Of a stretch of 27,917 nucleotides of DNA, positions 1 through 7,329 are shown piece after piece. Location: positions 1-27,917 of the forward strand of contig CAZTCQ010000026.1 in the NCBI GenBank assembly GCA_964612525.1, given 5' to 3'. Made by a program: the position numbers and the translations under genes. This stretch comes from JAGNRR01 sp964612525. GTDB taxonomy: Bacteria; Bacteroidota; Bacteroidia; Chitinophagales; Chitinophagaceae. The notes under the pieces are model-generated. The model saw nothing but the letters and a program-made list of their open reading frames with translations, was not told where the DNA came from and made no database searches. Position 1 is the stretch's first letter; each line of letters opens with the position of its first letter.

Positions 1-640
1 TCATTTCTACAATTTTAGAAATCGCTAAGGCGATAAACATCCAACCAACATATTTATTAATGGGGTATTTGGCAAATACGCTAAATATTTTACGTCGATA
101 TTTTGCGGCTAATACAGCATAGGTCCATAGTAATCCAAATCCACCAATCACCGCTCCTGCAATGGCGATATAATAACTGCTGACGTATTGAATACTATAC
201 ATGGGTAGCGTAATCGTAAAGAAGAAAAACCAATAAGGAAACATTTGTGGATTTAATAAGCCCACACCTAATCCGTATATATAGTGGTTCTTCTTTTTTT
301 GATCATCTGTAAACTCAATCTTGCTTTCTTCGATTTGCTCTGCGTAAGATTTGCCTGTAAAATATTTGTAGGCCAAAAACAACATGAAGAATGTAATAAA
401 GATTCCCAAAAAGAAAACGAGTACCGGAAATTTTTGGATATACACTGAAGTCCCAAGCGCTGCCGCTGCATAAGTCAGTTCCGCAAAGGCAGCCCCAAGA
501 GCAACTTTAACTGCTTTCTTGTATCCTCTGAAAAGAGAAGTTTCAATTACCTTGATATTTACAAATCCAGGGGGGATATTGCTGAGATAGCTTACTGCGC
601 CAACCACAATCATAACCCCAAGCCCTTCTAAAATAATCAT
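1..640 (-). CDS. LysE-family amino-acid exporter (3' end beyond window)
   Basis: An open reading frame starts at ATG 640 and runs off the left edge with no stop, giving 213 residues. The protein is very hydrophobic, with about five or six membrane segments. Its features fit LysE/RhtB exporters: an N-terminal helix followed by NIPPGFVNIKVI (residues ~20-31, in place of the usual SPGP), a second helix with GAAFAELTYAAAALG, a cytoplasmic charged loop (~residues 95-118) and GLLNPQMFPYW (~125-135), which matches the family's LNPK segment. LysE proteins export amino acids or small metabolites across the inner membrane; the substrate cannot be told from sequence. The start lies 1 nt after the stop of the upstream E1 dehydrogenase gene (TAA-T-ATG), so the two are almost certainly cotranscribed and probably translationally coupled. 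Family assignment is fairly sure, specificity unknown. Confidence 0.78.
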   Translation of the reverse strand, partial: MIILEGLGVMIVVGAVSYLSNIPPGFVNIKVIETSLFRGYKKAVKVALGAAFAELTYAAAALGTSVYIQKFPVLVFFLGIFITFFMLFLAYKYFTGKSYAEQIEESKIEFTDDQKKKNHYIYGLGVGLLNPQMFPYWFFFFTITLPMYSIQYVSSYYIAIAGAVIGGFGLLWTYAVLAAKYRRKIFSVFAKYPINKYVGWMFIALAISKIVEM

Positions 641-641
641 A

Positions 642-2690
642 TTAGTAATTCAATAAGGCTTCAATTTCTTTGGCGACTTTTTCGGCGGAAGGGAGTACCT
701 CTTTTTCCAGTGCTTTATTCATGGGTATGGCCGGCACATCTTTTGAACCAATTGTTTTGACAGGAGCGTCGAGCTGATAAAAACATTCTTGCGATATCCT
801 ACCCGCTAAAGCTTCAGCAAAAGAATTTCTTAGTTGTTCTTCTGTCAATACAATACACTTGCTATGCTTTTTCACACTTTCAAAAATCAATTCTTCATCA
901 AGGGGATACAAGGTGCGAATGTCAACAATTTCTATTTGTCCAGGGAATTGCTTAGCTGCGTTATACGCCCAATGGACTCCCATACCATAGGTGATGATAC
1001 ATAGGCTTTCACCATTTTCAATATTTTCATCGGTAGCTTCCAAATGCTTAATTCCTTTTCCGAATGGTAAAATATAATCTTCTGCAGGTTCAATACATTT
1101 TGCTTCTTCCGTGCCGGGTACTTTACTCCAATACAGACCCTTATGCTCCAACATCACGACAGGGTTTGGGTCATAAATAGCTGCCTTAATCAATCCTTTC
1201 ATATCAGCCGCATTACTTGGGTAAGCCACTTTGATTCCTTTGATGTTAGCCACAATGCTTTCTACACTTCCACTATGATATGGCCCGCCGCCGCCATAAG
1301 CCCCAGTAGGAACTCGCAGCAGCATATTGATTGGGAACTTTCCATTACTGAGGTAACAGCTTTTACTAATTTCGGTAATCAATTGATTGATACCCGGATA
1401 AATATAATCCGCAAATTGAACCTCAACAATTGGTTTTAAACCCATAGCGCTCATACCCACGGTTGAGCCAATGATATAGGCTTCTTGAATGGCTGTATTA
1501 AAAACTCGTTTGTTACCAAATTTTTGTGCCAATGTAGCGGCTTCGCGAAAAACTCCGCCTAGTCGTCCACCAACGTCTTGTCCATAAAATAGACATTCCG
1601 GATGCTTACGCATAATTTCTTCGACGGCATGCATGGCTGCGTCAACCATCACCACTTGTTCTCCGTCAGCCGGGGAGCGGTCACCTTTTTCTTCTGTAAC
1701 TTCAGTAGGGACAAGAATATTTTCTACTGCCGAGGCTAATTCGGGTCCTTTGGCTTGAACGGCACGTTCAAATTCTTGCTCGACAAAGGTTCGTTCTTCT
1801 TTTTCAATTTTATCTAATGCTTCCTCGCTCACCCTAGCTTTAAGGAGAGCTTTTCTTAATTTCGGACCTGGGTCGTCTTTATAATGTTTGGCGAGATCTT
1901 CTTCGCTACGATACCATTCTTTTCGTACGCCACTAGTATGATGTCCGAGCAACGGCACGGTAGCATGAACTAGAATAGGTTTGCGTTGTTCTCGTACATA
2001 GTGAAAAGCAGTTTCCATTATTTCATGGCTTTTCTTAAAATCACTACCGTCTACTTGCAGTCGCTCTATGCCCAAAAAACCTTGAATAAATTCATATGCA
2101 TTCATGGTACGTGCCTCGTCACTGCTCACGCTGATTCCCCAATCATTGTCTTGTACAAGATATATAATTGGTAGCTGATGCAGCGCAGCAAACTGAAAGG
2201 CCTCACTAACTTCCCCTTCCGTAACACTTCCGTCTCCTAAACTACAAACTATCACTGGCTTTTCTTTTCCTTCGTTCAAGCCTTGCGTTTCTCGGTATTG
2301 AACACCTTGGGCTAGGCCTGTAGTTGGAATGGCCTGCATGCCCGTTGCGCTACTTTGATGTATTATTTTGGGGTAGCCCTCTCTGCGTGAGTTGGGGTGA
2401 TTGTAATATTCTTTACCGCCCGTAAAAGGGTCATCGCCCTTGGCTAATAATTGAAGCATCAGTTCATACGGCCGCCAACCCATACCTAGCATAATACTCT
2501 CATCGCGATAATAGGGACTGACCCAATCATGCGCTTTTAGGTGAAAAGCGGTGGCTAGTTGAATCGCCTCATGCCCTCGACTCGTTGAGTGAACGTACTC
2601 GGTGATTTGTCTATTTTCATCATAAATATCAGCCATGGCTTTGGCTGTCATCATTAGTCTATAAGCTTTCAGTAAGGTATCCTTGTCCAT
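642..2690 (-). CDS. fused 2-oxoacid dehydrogenase E1 alpha/beta (branched-chain type)
   Basis: This 682-residue protein fuses the alpha and beta subunits of a ThDP-dependent 2-oxoacid dehydrogenase E1, a fusion common in Bacteroidota. E1 decarboxylates a 2-oxo acid (2-oxoisovalerate or pyruvate) and passes the acyl group to E2 lipoate in the cytoplasm. The alpha half (~1-335) carries the ThDP/Mg motif GDGSVTEGE (152-160) ending at DND (181-183), and the active-site loop GHHTSG (249-254). The beta half (~345-682) has the catalytic-region IQEAYIIG (401-408), VQFADYIYPG (424-433) and the C-terminal transketolase domain. I chose ATG 2690, which gives MDKDTLLKAY; a TTG six codons upstream is open but adds no conserved sequence. 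No E2 or E3 gene is adjacent. Pyruvate versus branched-chain specificity cannot be settled by eye; annotation as 2-oxoisovalerate dehydrogenase is the more usual call for this fused form. Confidence 0.9.
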   Translation of the reverse strand: MDKDTLLKAYRLMMTAKAMADIYDENRQITEYVHSTSRGHEAIQLATAFHLKAHDWVSPYYRDESIMLGMGWRPYELMLQLLAKGDDPFTGGKEYYNHPNSRREGYPKIIHQSSATGMQAIPTTGLAQGVQYRETQGLNEGKEKPVIVCSLGDGSVTEGEVSEAFQFAALHQLPIIYLVQDNDWGISVSSDEARTMNAYEFIQGFLGIERLQVDGSDFKKSHEIMETAFHYVREQRKPILVHATVPLLGHHTSGVRKEWYRSEEDLAKHYKDDPGPKLRKALLKARVSEEALDKIEKEERTFVEQEFERAVQAKGPELASAVENILVPTEVTEEKGDRSPADGEQVVMVDAAMHAVEEIMRKHPECLFYGQDVGGRLGGVFREAATLAQKFGNKRVFNTAIQEAYIIGSTVGMSAMGLKPIVEVQFADYIYPGINQLITEISKSCYLSNGKFPINMLLRVPTGAYGGGGPYHSGSVESIVANIKGIKVAYPSNAADMKGLIKAAIYDPNPVVMLEHKGLYWSKVPGTEEAKCIEPAEDYILPFGKGIKHLEATDENIENGESLCIITYGMGVHWAYNAAKQFPGQIEIVDIRTLYPLDEELIFESVKKHSKCIVLTEEQLRNSFAEALAGRISQECFYQLDAPVKTIGSKDVPAIPMNKALEKEVLPSAEKVAKEIEALLNY

Positions 2691-2704
2691 AATTTTAGAA
2701 GGCA

Positions 2705-2721
2705 CCAAAGGAATTCTTTGG
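2705..2721. promoter_or_regulatory. small dyad upstream of the E1 dehydrogenase start
   Basis: CCAAAG (2705-2710) and CTTTGG (2716-2721) are perfect 6-bp inverted arms around a 5-nt AT-rich centre, 15-31 nt upstream of the E1 ATG at 2690. It could be an operator or a weak hairpin in the 5' leader. A 6-bp dyad can arise by chance, so this is only a candidate. Confidence 0.25.
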
Positions 2722-2771
2722 AATTTGTAAATATAATTCGAGATTAGCGGATGTACATAGGTTTAGCCACT

Positions 2772-2779
2772 TAGATTTG
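2772..2779 (+). promoter_or_regulatory. candidate Bacteroidota -7 box for the OmpA-like gene
   Basis: TAGATTTG matches the Bacteroidota -7 consensus TAnnTTTG exactly and lies 45 nt before the GTG start at 2825, predicting a leader of about 40 nt. No clear TTTG -33 element is seen at the usual 17-23 bp spacing, so confidence is moderate. Confidence 0.4.
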
Positions 2780-2824
2780 GTGCAGATTTGAGGTTTAAAA
2801 CATTATCATTTCTTTAGAAATTCT

Positions 2825-3709
2825 GTGCGTATTTTCATTCTGGTGAAAATCAGTTTGTTCTTCTTCCTCTGTCTTAGTTTTTCTGCTTTGGGGCAAGAGA
2901 ATAGTCTTATTTTTTATCCCCAAGGGAAAGCTCTATCCGCCGAGGATAAGCATCAAATCAAGCAAACGATTGGGAATGAAAAACTTGAGAATTTCTACAT
3001 CGAGGGCTTTGTTTATGGAGATAACCAAGTATCGAACAATAGGATTTTATTAGAATATCAAATTCAATCAGTGCGACAATATTTAGAAGATAAATTGATC
3101 GGTTCTGTGAGTTATGAAGTGTCACCGATTAAAATTGTTGATAGTCCGATTGCAAATAAAATAAAATTGACGTTTCAATTTCATTCAGTTTTGGGAGAAC
3201 AAGAATTAAAAAATACCAAAGTAGTACGGATTGTACGACGGTATGATAAGCCTAAACAAAATCCAAAATCTCCCATAAAAGTTGAACTAAAAAAAGAAGA
3301 ACCAAACAGTATTTTAGCTAAAGAAAGATTTAAAAAAGGGGAGACGATTCGAATTCCAAATTTAATTTTTAATGCAGGCTCTGCGATTCTCAAAAGTCAA
3401 TCCAAACCTTCTTTGCGAGAATTATTTTCTATTTTGTACGAGCGACCTACCATGAATATTGAATTGCATGGTCATGTATGTTGTGAGTGGTCGGTGGGCG
3501 GTAGCTCAGCCTACGTGAACGGTTTTTGCCAAGATTTGTCTGAAGCCAGAGCCAAAGCTGTTTATAGCTATCTTGTTTCAAAAGGGATCGATGCCGCTCG
3601 TTTGCGATACGTAGGCTTTGGCTATCGCAGAAAAATAAAAGATGATTATGGTAATCCTGCCGCCGCTAATTTGAATCGGAGGGTAGAGATCTTAGTCGTG
3701 TCAGAATAA
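2825..3709 (+). CDS. secreted OmpA-like protein with an N-terminal degenerate repeat
   Basis: The protein has 294 residues from a GTG start. A signal peptide covers ~1-24 (hydrophobic core LFFFLCLSFSALG, cleavage near GQ/E). Residues ~178-292 form an OmpA C-terminal-like domain: FNAGSAIL, ELHGHVCC (213-220), DLSEARAKAV (237-246), RYVGFG (261-266) and NRRVEI (284-289). Such domains bind peptidoglycan in the periplasm, but here the usual GHTD becomes GHVC and three cysteines (219, 220, 235) sit in the binding loop. A GHxCC variant is, as far as I recall, known in some Bacteroidota OmpA proteins. Residues ~28-100 look like a second, eroded OmpA fold (IEGFVYGDNQ, then a YQIQSVRQYLED helix). There is no beta-barrel, so it is a periplasmic or outer-membrane-associated envelope protein. 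A downstream in-frame GTG at the seventh codon would shorten the signal peptide. Confidence 0.75.
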   Translation: MRIFILVKISLFFFLCLSFSALGQENSLIFYPQGKALSAEDKHQIKQTIGNEKLENFYIEGFVYGDNQVSNNRILLEYQIQSVRQYLEDKLIGSVSYEVSPIKIVDSPIANKIKLTFQFHSVLGEQELKNTKVVRIVRRYDKPKQNPKSPIKVELKKEEPNSILAKERFKKGETIRIPNLIFNAGSAILKSQSKPSLRELFSILYERPTMNIELHGHVCCEWSVGGSSAYVNGFCQDLSEARAKAVYSYLVSKGIDAARLRYVGFGYRRKIKDDYGNPAAANLNRRVEILVVSE

Positions 3710-3784
3710 CTTATAATGCCTTCAAACTAAATAAAGACTTGAATCCCTTTACACTTTCTGCGCAAATAAACTAATTTCGCGGCA

Positions 3785-4321
3785 ATGCCTCTTTTAAAAT
3801 TTAACCTTCGGTGGGACGATGATATTAATGTGGAACGAGATATTTCTATTTTACATTCTCACACCTTTCATGATTTTCATGAAATAATAAAAAAAAGTTT
3901 TGTTTTTCCGCCAAACATGGAAGCGGTGATGCATCTAAGTGATGATTCTTGGCGACTCGGTAAAATGGTTTCTTCCACGGTTGAAAAAAATATTCGTGGA
4001 GCGGATTCGCTGAGTATGAAAAAAACACCAATTGGAGCTTTGTTGAGTGAGCAAAATCAAAAATTTGTTTACAAGGCGGTTCATAAAAAAAACTGGGGAT
4101 TGCAAATTGAATTAATTAGCATGTTGCCCGATCCGCCCGAGATTTCTAGTTTCCCACTATGTATCCGAGAGGAAGGCGTTTCGCCGGCCACTTTCGGAAG
4201 TCCTGATACAGAGAAGGATGGTATTGAAGAAATTGAAGAGAAATTTGACTTGGGGAAAGTGGATATGGATAAAATGTTGGATAACCTGAAGTTGGATAAT
4301 GATGCCCCTTCAGCGGAATAA
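3785..4321 (+). CDS. plasmid pRiA4b Orf3-like domain protein
   Basis: This 178-residue cytoplasmic protein starts at ATG 3785. Residues ~1-115 resemble the pRiA4b Orf3-like fold (once named from an IS1096-associated protein): a first strand LLKFNLRWDD, then VERDISI (16-22), TFHDFHEIIKKSF (27-39), where the family has a conserved hydrophobic and His-containing helix, and a following segment with SDDSWRLGKM. The C-terminal third (~125-178) is acidic and low in complexity (IEEIEEKFDLGKVDMDKML). No catalytic residues are known for this family, and I can give no biochemical role. It overlaps miaA by 20-23 nt, which implies cotranslation and a stable chromosomal pairing rather than a recent insertion. 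No transposase or inverted repeats flank it. Confidence 0.6.
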   Translation: MPLLKFNLRWDDDINVERDISILHSHTFHDFHEIIKKSFVFPPNMEAVMHLSDDSWRLGKMVSSTVEKNIRGADSLSMKKTPIGALLSEQNQKFVYKAVHKKNWGLQIELISMLPDPPEISSFPLCIREEGVSPATFGSPDTEKDGIEEIEEKFDLGKVDMDKMLDNLKLDNDAPSAE

Positions 4322-5207
4322 ACTCATTGTCATTGGTGGTCCAACGGCCTCTGGGAAAACGACCTTAGCCATACGACTAGCGACTTCATTACAAACAGAA
4401 ATCCTTTCTGCCGATAGTCGGCAATGTTACCAAGAATTAAACATTGGGGTTGCCAAGCCATCGGACGAAGAGTTAGCACAAGCAAAGCACCATTTTATTA
4501 ATTCACATTCTATTCATGACGAAATTACCGCGGGCACTTTTATGCGTTATGGCTTAGCTGCTTTGGAATCTATTTTTAAAAAAAGTAAGTATGCTATTTG
4601 TGTGGGAGGCACTGGTCTTTATATTAATGCTCTCTGTCATGGCTTGGACGAGATACCCAAAGTTGATAACGTAGTAAAAAAGCAGATAGAAGAAAATTAT
4701 AAAGAAGAAGGCTTGGATTGGTTGCAAAATCAAGTTAAAAAAAATGATCCTTTGTTTTATGAGCAAGCAGATGAGCAAAATCCAATGCGTTTGTTGAGAG
4801 CGCTGATTTTTTACAAAAGTCACGATGAATCTATCTTGAATTATTTAAACAAAGAAAAAGAAGCACGACCGTTTGATATTGAGTATTATGCTATCCATAT
4901 GGAGCGTGACCTTTTGTATGAACGAATTAATACGAGAGTCGATCAAATGATAGAACAGGGTTTGGTAGCAGAAGTGGAAGGGCTTCAAAAAAATGAAAAA
5001 TTAAAAGCCCTACAAACCGTGGGGTATAAAGAGCTTTTTGCTTATAAAAATGGAGAACTCAGTTTAGAGCAAGCTAAGCATAAAATCAAGCAGCACACTA
5101 GAAACTATGCTAAGCGACAAGTAACCTGGTTTAAAAACCAAGGTGATTTCACTCGATTGACTGCTGATAAAATAATTTTGGAAGTGCAATCCACAAGTTG
5201 TAGATAA
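4299..5207 (+). CDS. miaA: tRNA dimethylallyltransferase MiaA
   Basis: MiaA transfers the dimethylallyl group from DMAPP to N6 of A37 in tRNAs that read UNN codons, the first step towards ms2i6A. The 302-residue length is typical. Visible motifs are the P-loop GGPTASGKTT (13-22), the catalytic-aspartate region LSADSRQCY (36-44) followed by GVAKPS (50-55), GGTGLYINAL (103-112), VGYKELF (241-247) and the C-terminal HTRNYAKRQVTWF (266-278). Two adjacent ATGs (4299 and 4302) can start it; either overlaps the preceding pRiA4b Orf3-like gene, suggesting coupled translation. The next gene starts 41 nt downstream on the same strand. Confidence 0.97.
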   Translation: MMPLQRNKLIVIGGPTASGKTTLAIRLATSLQTEILSADSRQCYQELNIGVAKPSDEELAQAKHHFINSHSIHDEITAGTFMRYGLAALESIFKKSKYAICVGGTGLYINALCHGLDEIPKVDNVVKKQIEENYKEEGLDWLQNQVKKNDPLFYEQADEQNPMRLLRALIFYKSHDESILNYLNKEKEARPFDIEYYAIHMERDLLYERINTRVDQMIEQGLVAEVEGLQKNEKLKALQTVGYKELFAYKNGELSLEQAKHKIKQHTRNYAKRQVTWFKNQGDFTRLTADKIILEVQSTSCR

Positions 5208-5248
5208 AAGCAAAGGAGAACCATAAAATCTTAACGTAATTTAGAAAA

Positions 5249-6235
5249 ATGTCCGAACAGAAACAGGATGCGCGATTAGCGGAACTCATGAATGAGTTTT
5301 TAGAAAATAAGGAAGAAAAGCCAAAAGAAAATGGCTTTGATAAACCGGGTTTAGACAATAAAAAAATGTTGGATGCCATTGAAGGCCATCGGTCGGAAAT
5401 TAAAGCGCTACAATTAGAATTGGCTGAGGTAAAAAACTCTTTAAAAGAACAGGCAACCACTGTCAAAACACAAATTGTCGACGCTCCAGAAATAACAGCT
5501 TTGGAGTCTAAAATTTCAAAGCATAATTCTCAAATAGGAGATTTAGTATATCAACAAAAAATGCTGAAAACAGATATTGAACAAGAAAAGAAACGCAAAA
5601 AAAGTAAGGGCGGTTTTGGAGCAATGGGCTGGTTGCTCTTAGTCAGTAATATTTTACTTTGGTCCTTAATTGCCTTTTTCTTTTACTCTAATACGTCACC
5701 AAATAAAAAAATCACCAAATCTAAATCTCAAACCAATCGCGAAAATATTTCAAAGAATAAGGGTACAGGTTCTGCTTCAGTTTCGGAGGTGGCATCTACT
5801 GATTCTGTAAAAGTAAATAATATGGGTGTGAGGGTTGATACGGGAGTTGCAGATGTTGCTGAGAATGTAAATGAGTTGCCAAATGAGCCAATCAAAGTAA
5901 ACGAGGCAATTGTGGATGCAAGTATGAATGCTAAAAAAGTAAATGCATCTGAAAAGAAAAAGGAATTAGCAATCGAGAAAAGGCCCGTTGAGTCAAAAAC
6001 AACAAGTGTTGTAAAAAATAAGGTAGCAAATAATAGCGCTGTTAAAGTAGCGAAGAAGAGTGTAGTGAAGCCCATAAAGAAGGTAGAAAAAGTTGTCAAA
6101 AAAACGCGTGCTGTGCCTGCTAAAAGAGAGGTAGTGTCAACTAAAAAAACTGAAGGCCGAGTTCGATCGCAAACTTCACAACCCAACAGGTCTGTTGAAA
6201 AAGATTCAGAACCTGACGTAACGTTTGGCGACTAA
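5249..6235 (+). CDS. single-pass membrane protein with coiled coil and lysine-rich tail, unknown function
   Basis: I do not recognise this 328-residue protein. Residues ~1-35 are charged; ~38-115 are heptad-like and rich in E, K, L and Q, predicted coiled coil. A basic patch KKRKKSKGG (114-122) precedes one membrane helix (~125-147, MGWLLLVSNILLWSLIAFFF). The remaining ~180 residues are low-complexity K/V/S/T/N sequence ending DVTFGD. The positive patch before the helix suggests N-terminus in the cytoplasm and the long basic tail in the periplasm, although the tail is itself basic, which weakens that rule. Composition of the tail recalls histone H1-like or peptidoglycan-contacting linkers but shows no domain. 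It follows miaA on the same strand and converges on recF, with 14 nt between stops. Confidence 0.6.
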   Translation: MSEQKQDARLAELMNEFLENKEEKPKENGFDKPGLDNKKMLDAIEGHRSEIKALQLELAEVKNSLKEQATTVKTQIVDAPEITALESKISKHNSQIGDLVYQQKMLKTDIEQEKKRKKSKGGFGAMGWLLLVSNILLWSLIAFFFYSNTSPNKKITKSKSQTNRENISKNKGTGSASVSEVASTDSVKVNNMGVRVDTGVADVAENVNELPNEPIKVNEAIVDASMNAKKVNASEKKKELAIEKRPVESKTTSVVKNKVANNSAVKVAKKSVVKPIKKVEKVVKKTRAVPAKREVVSTKKTEGRVRSQTSQPNRSVEKDSEPDVTFGD

Positions 6236-6249
6236 TTCTATTTTAGGAA

Positions 6250-7314
6250 TCACTCAGTAATTATAGATTCAAATTGAACCGATTTTTTATTCATAAAAGC
6301 CTTTCTGAGTCGTTCTTCATCCGTGTCGGTTATAAAAGTTTGTGCGTCAATAGATACTATCAAATCCACTAGGAGCTGAGAGCGCTCACTGTCTAGTTTT
6401 TCAAACAAGTCATCTAAAAGTAGGATCGGAGATAAGTTTAGCTTATCCTCTAACAAGCTAAATTCCGCAAGTTTTATTGCAAAGAGGAAGCTCTTTTTTT
6501 GACCTTGTGACGCACTTTGCTTAAAAAGAGAATCATGGATGGTGAAAAGTAAATCGTCTTTGTGGATACCCACATTGGTGCGCTGCGTTACAAAATCTTT
6601 TTCTTCGGATTCAGTCAAAAGTTCATTCATATCCTGTTCGCTAAGTTGGCTTTTGTAAGAGATTGAAATTTTCTCTTTATTGGAAGATATGTTTTGATAG
6701 AAGTTCTCGCAAATAGGGATTAGTTCTTCAATGATTTTCTTTCGTGCATTAAAAATGTAGCTAGCATGAATGGCTAATTGTTCTTTGTAATGATTATGGA
6801 TTGTGGCGTCAATTGCTTTTCGTTTTGCTGACTTTAAGAGAGCATTCCGTTGGGCAAGATATTTATTATATTGTACTAAACGGTGTAAATAGTTTGCGTC
6901 TAATTGGCATAAAAGAATATCAACAAACCTACGACGAGTATCACTGTGACCATTGATTAAAATAATGTCGTCAGGCGAAATCATTACGGCCGGAAAGCGA
7001 CCAATGTGTTCTGAGTTTTTTTCGTAGCGAGAACTATTTAGACTAATTTCTTTGTTGCCATTTTCCCGTATGATGCAATTAATAGCATTTTGCTGAATTA
7101 AACCTTTCACAAACATGCCTTCTTTGCCCTGTTGAATTACCTGACTATCATAGCTAGAAAAATAACTTTTGGTAAAACATAGATAATAGATTGCATCAAG
7201 AATGTTGGTTTTTCCTGTTCCATTTTTACCATGAAAGCACGCGATTTTTTCTGTAAATGAAAATTGCCGTTCTGTATAATTTTTAAAATGGTATAGAGAA
7301 AGGGAGCTCAGCAA
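6250..7314 (-). CDS. recF: DNA replication and repair protein RecF
   Basis: RecF is an SMC-like ABC ATPase that loads RecA at gapped DNA together with RecO and RecR. The 354-residue protein shows Walker A GKNGTGKTN (29-37), the N-terminal FKNY typical of RecF (10-13), the ABC signature SQGQKKS (269-275) and Walker B ILLLDDLFEKLD (297-308). No ATG is available: an in-frame TGA lies at 7329-7327 and the only candidates are ATT 7317, TTG 7314 or CTG 7311. TTG 7314 is the most likely and places the first strand LSSLSLYHFKNY as in homologues. It is the last gene of a tight set with bacilliredoxin and lgt (15 nt after the lgt stop), rather than sitting beside dnaA or dnaN as in many other phyla. 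Confidence 0.95.
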   Translation of the reverse strand: MLSSLSLYHFKNYTERQFSFTEKIACFHGKNGTGKTNILDAIYYLCFTKSYFSSYDSQVIQQGKEGMFVKGLIQQNAINCIIRENGNKEISLNSSRYEKNSEHIGRFPAVMISPDDIILINGHSDTRRRFVDILLCQLDANYLHRLVQYNKYLAQRNALLKSAKRKAIDATIHNHYKEQLAIHASYIFNARKKIIEELIPICENFYQNISSNKEKISISYKSQLSEQDMNELLTESEEKDFVTQRTNVGIHKDDLLFTIHDSLFKQSASQGQKKSFLFAIKLAEFSLLEDKLNLSPILLLDDLFEKLDSERSQLLVDLIVSIDAQTFITDTDEERLRKAFMNKKSVQFESIITE

Positions 7315-7329
7315 AATAGTAGAATGTCA

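Noticed and set aside
3772..3779. TAATTTCG as a -7 box for the pRiA4b Orf3-like gene
   Set aside because: One mismatch, no -33 element at proper spacing, and a predicted start site at the ATG itself.
5728..6186. A 152-residue minus-strand open frame rich in Thr, Phe and Ala
   Set aside because: It is antisense to the lysine-rich tail of the membrane protein; its composition is the mirror of repeated AAA/GTA codons and shows no domain.
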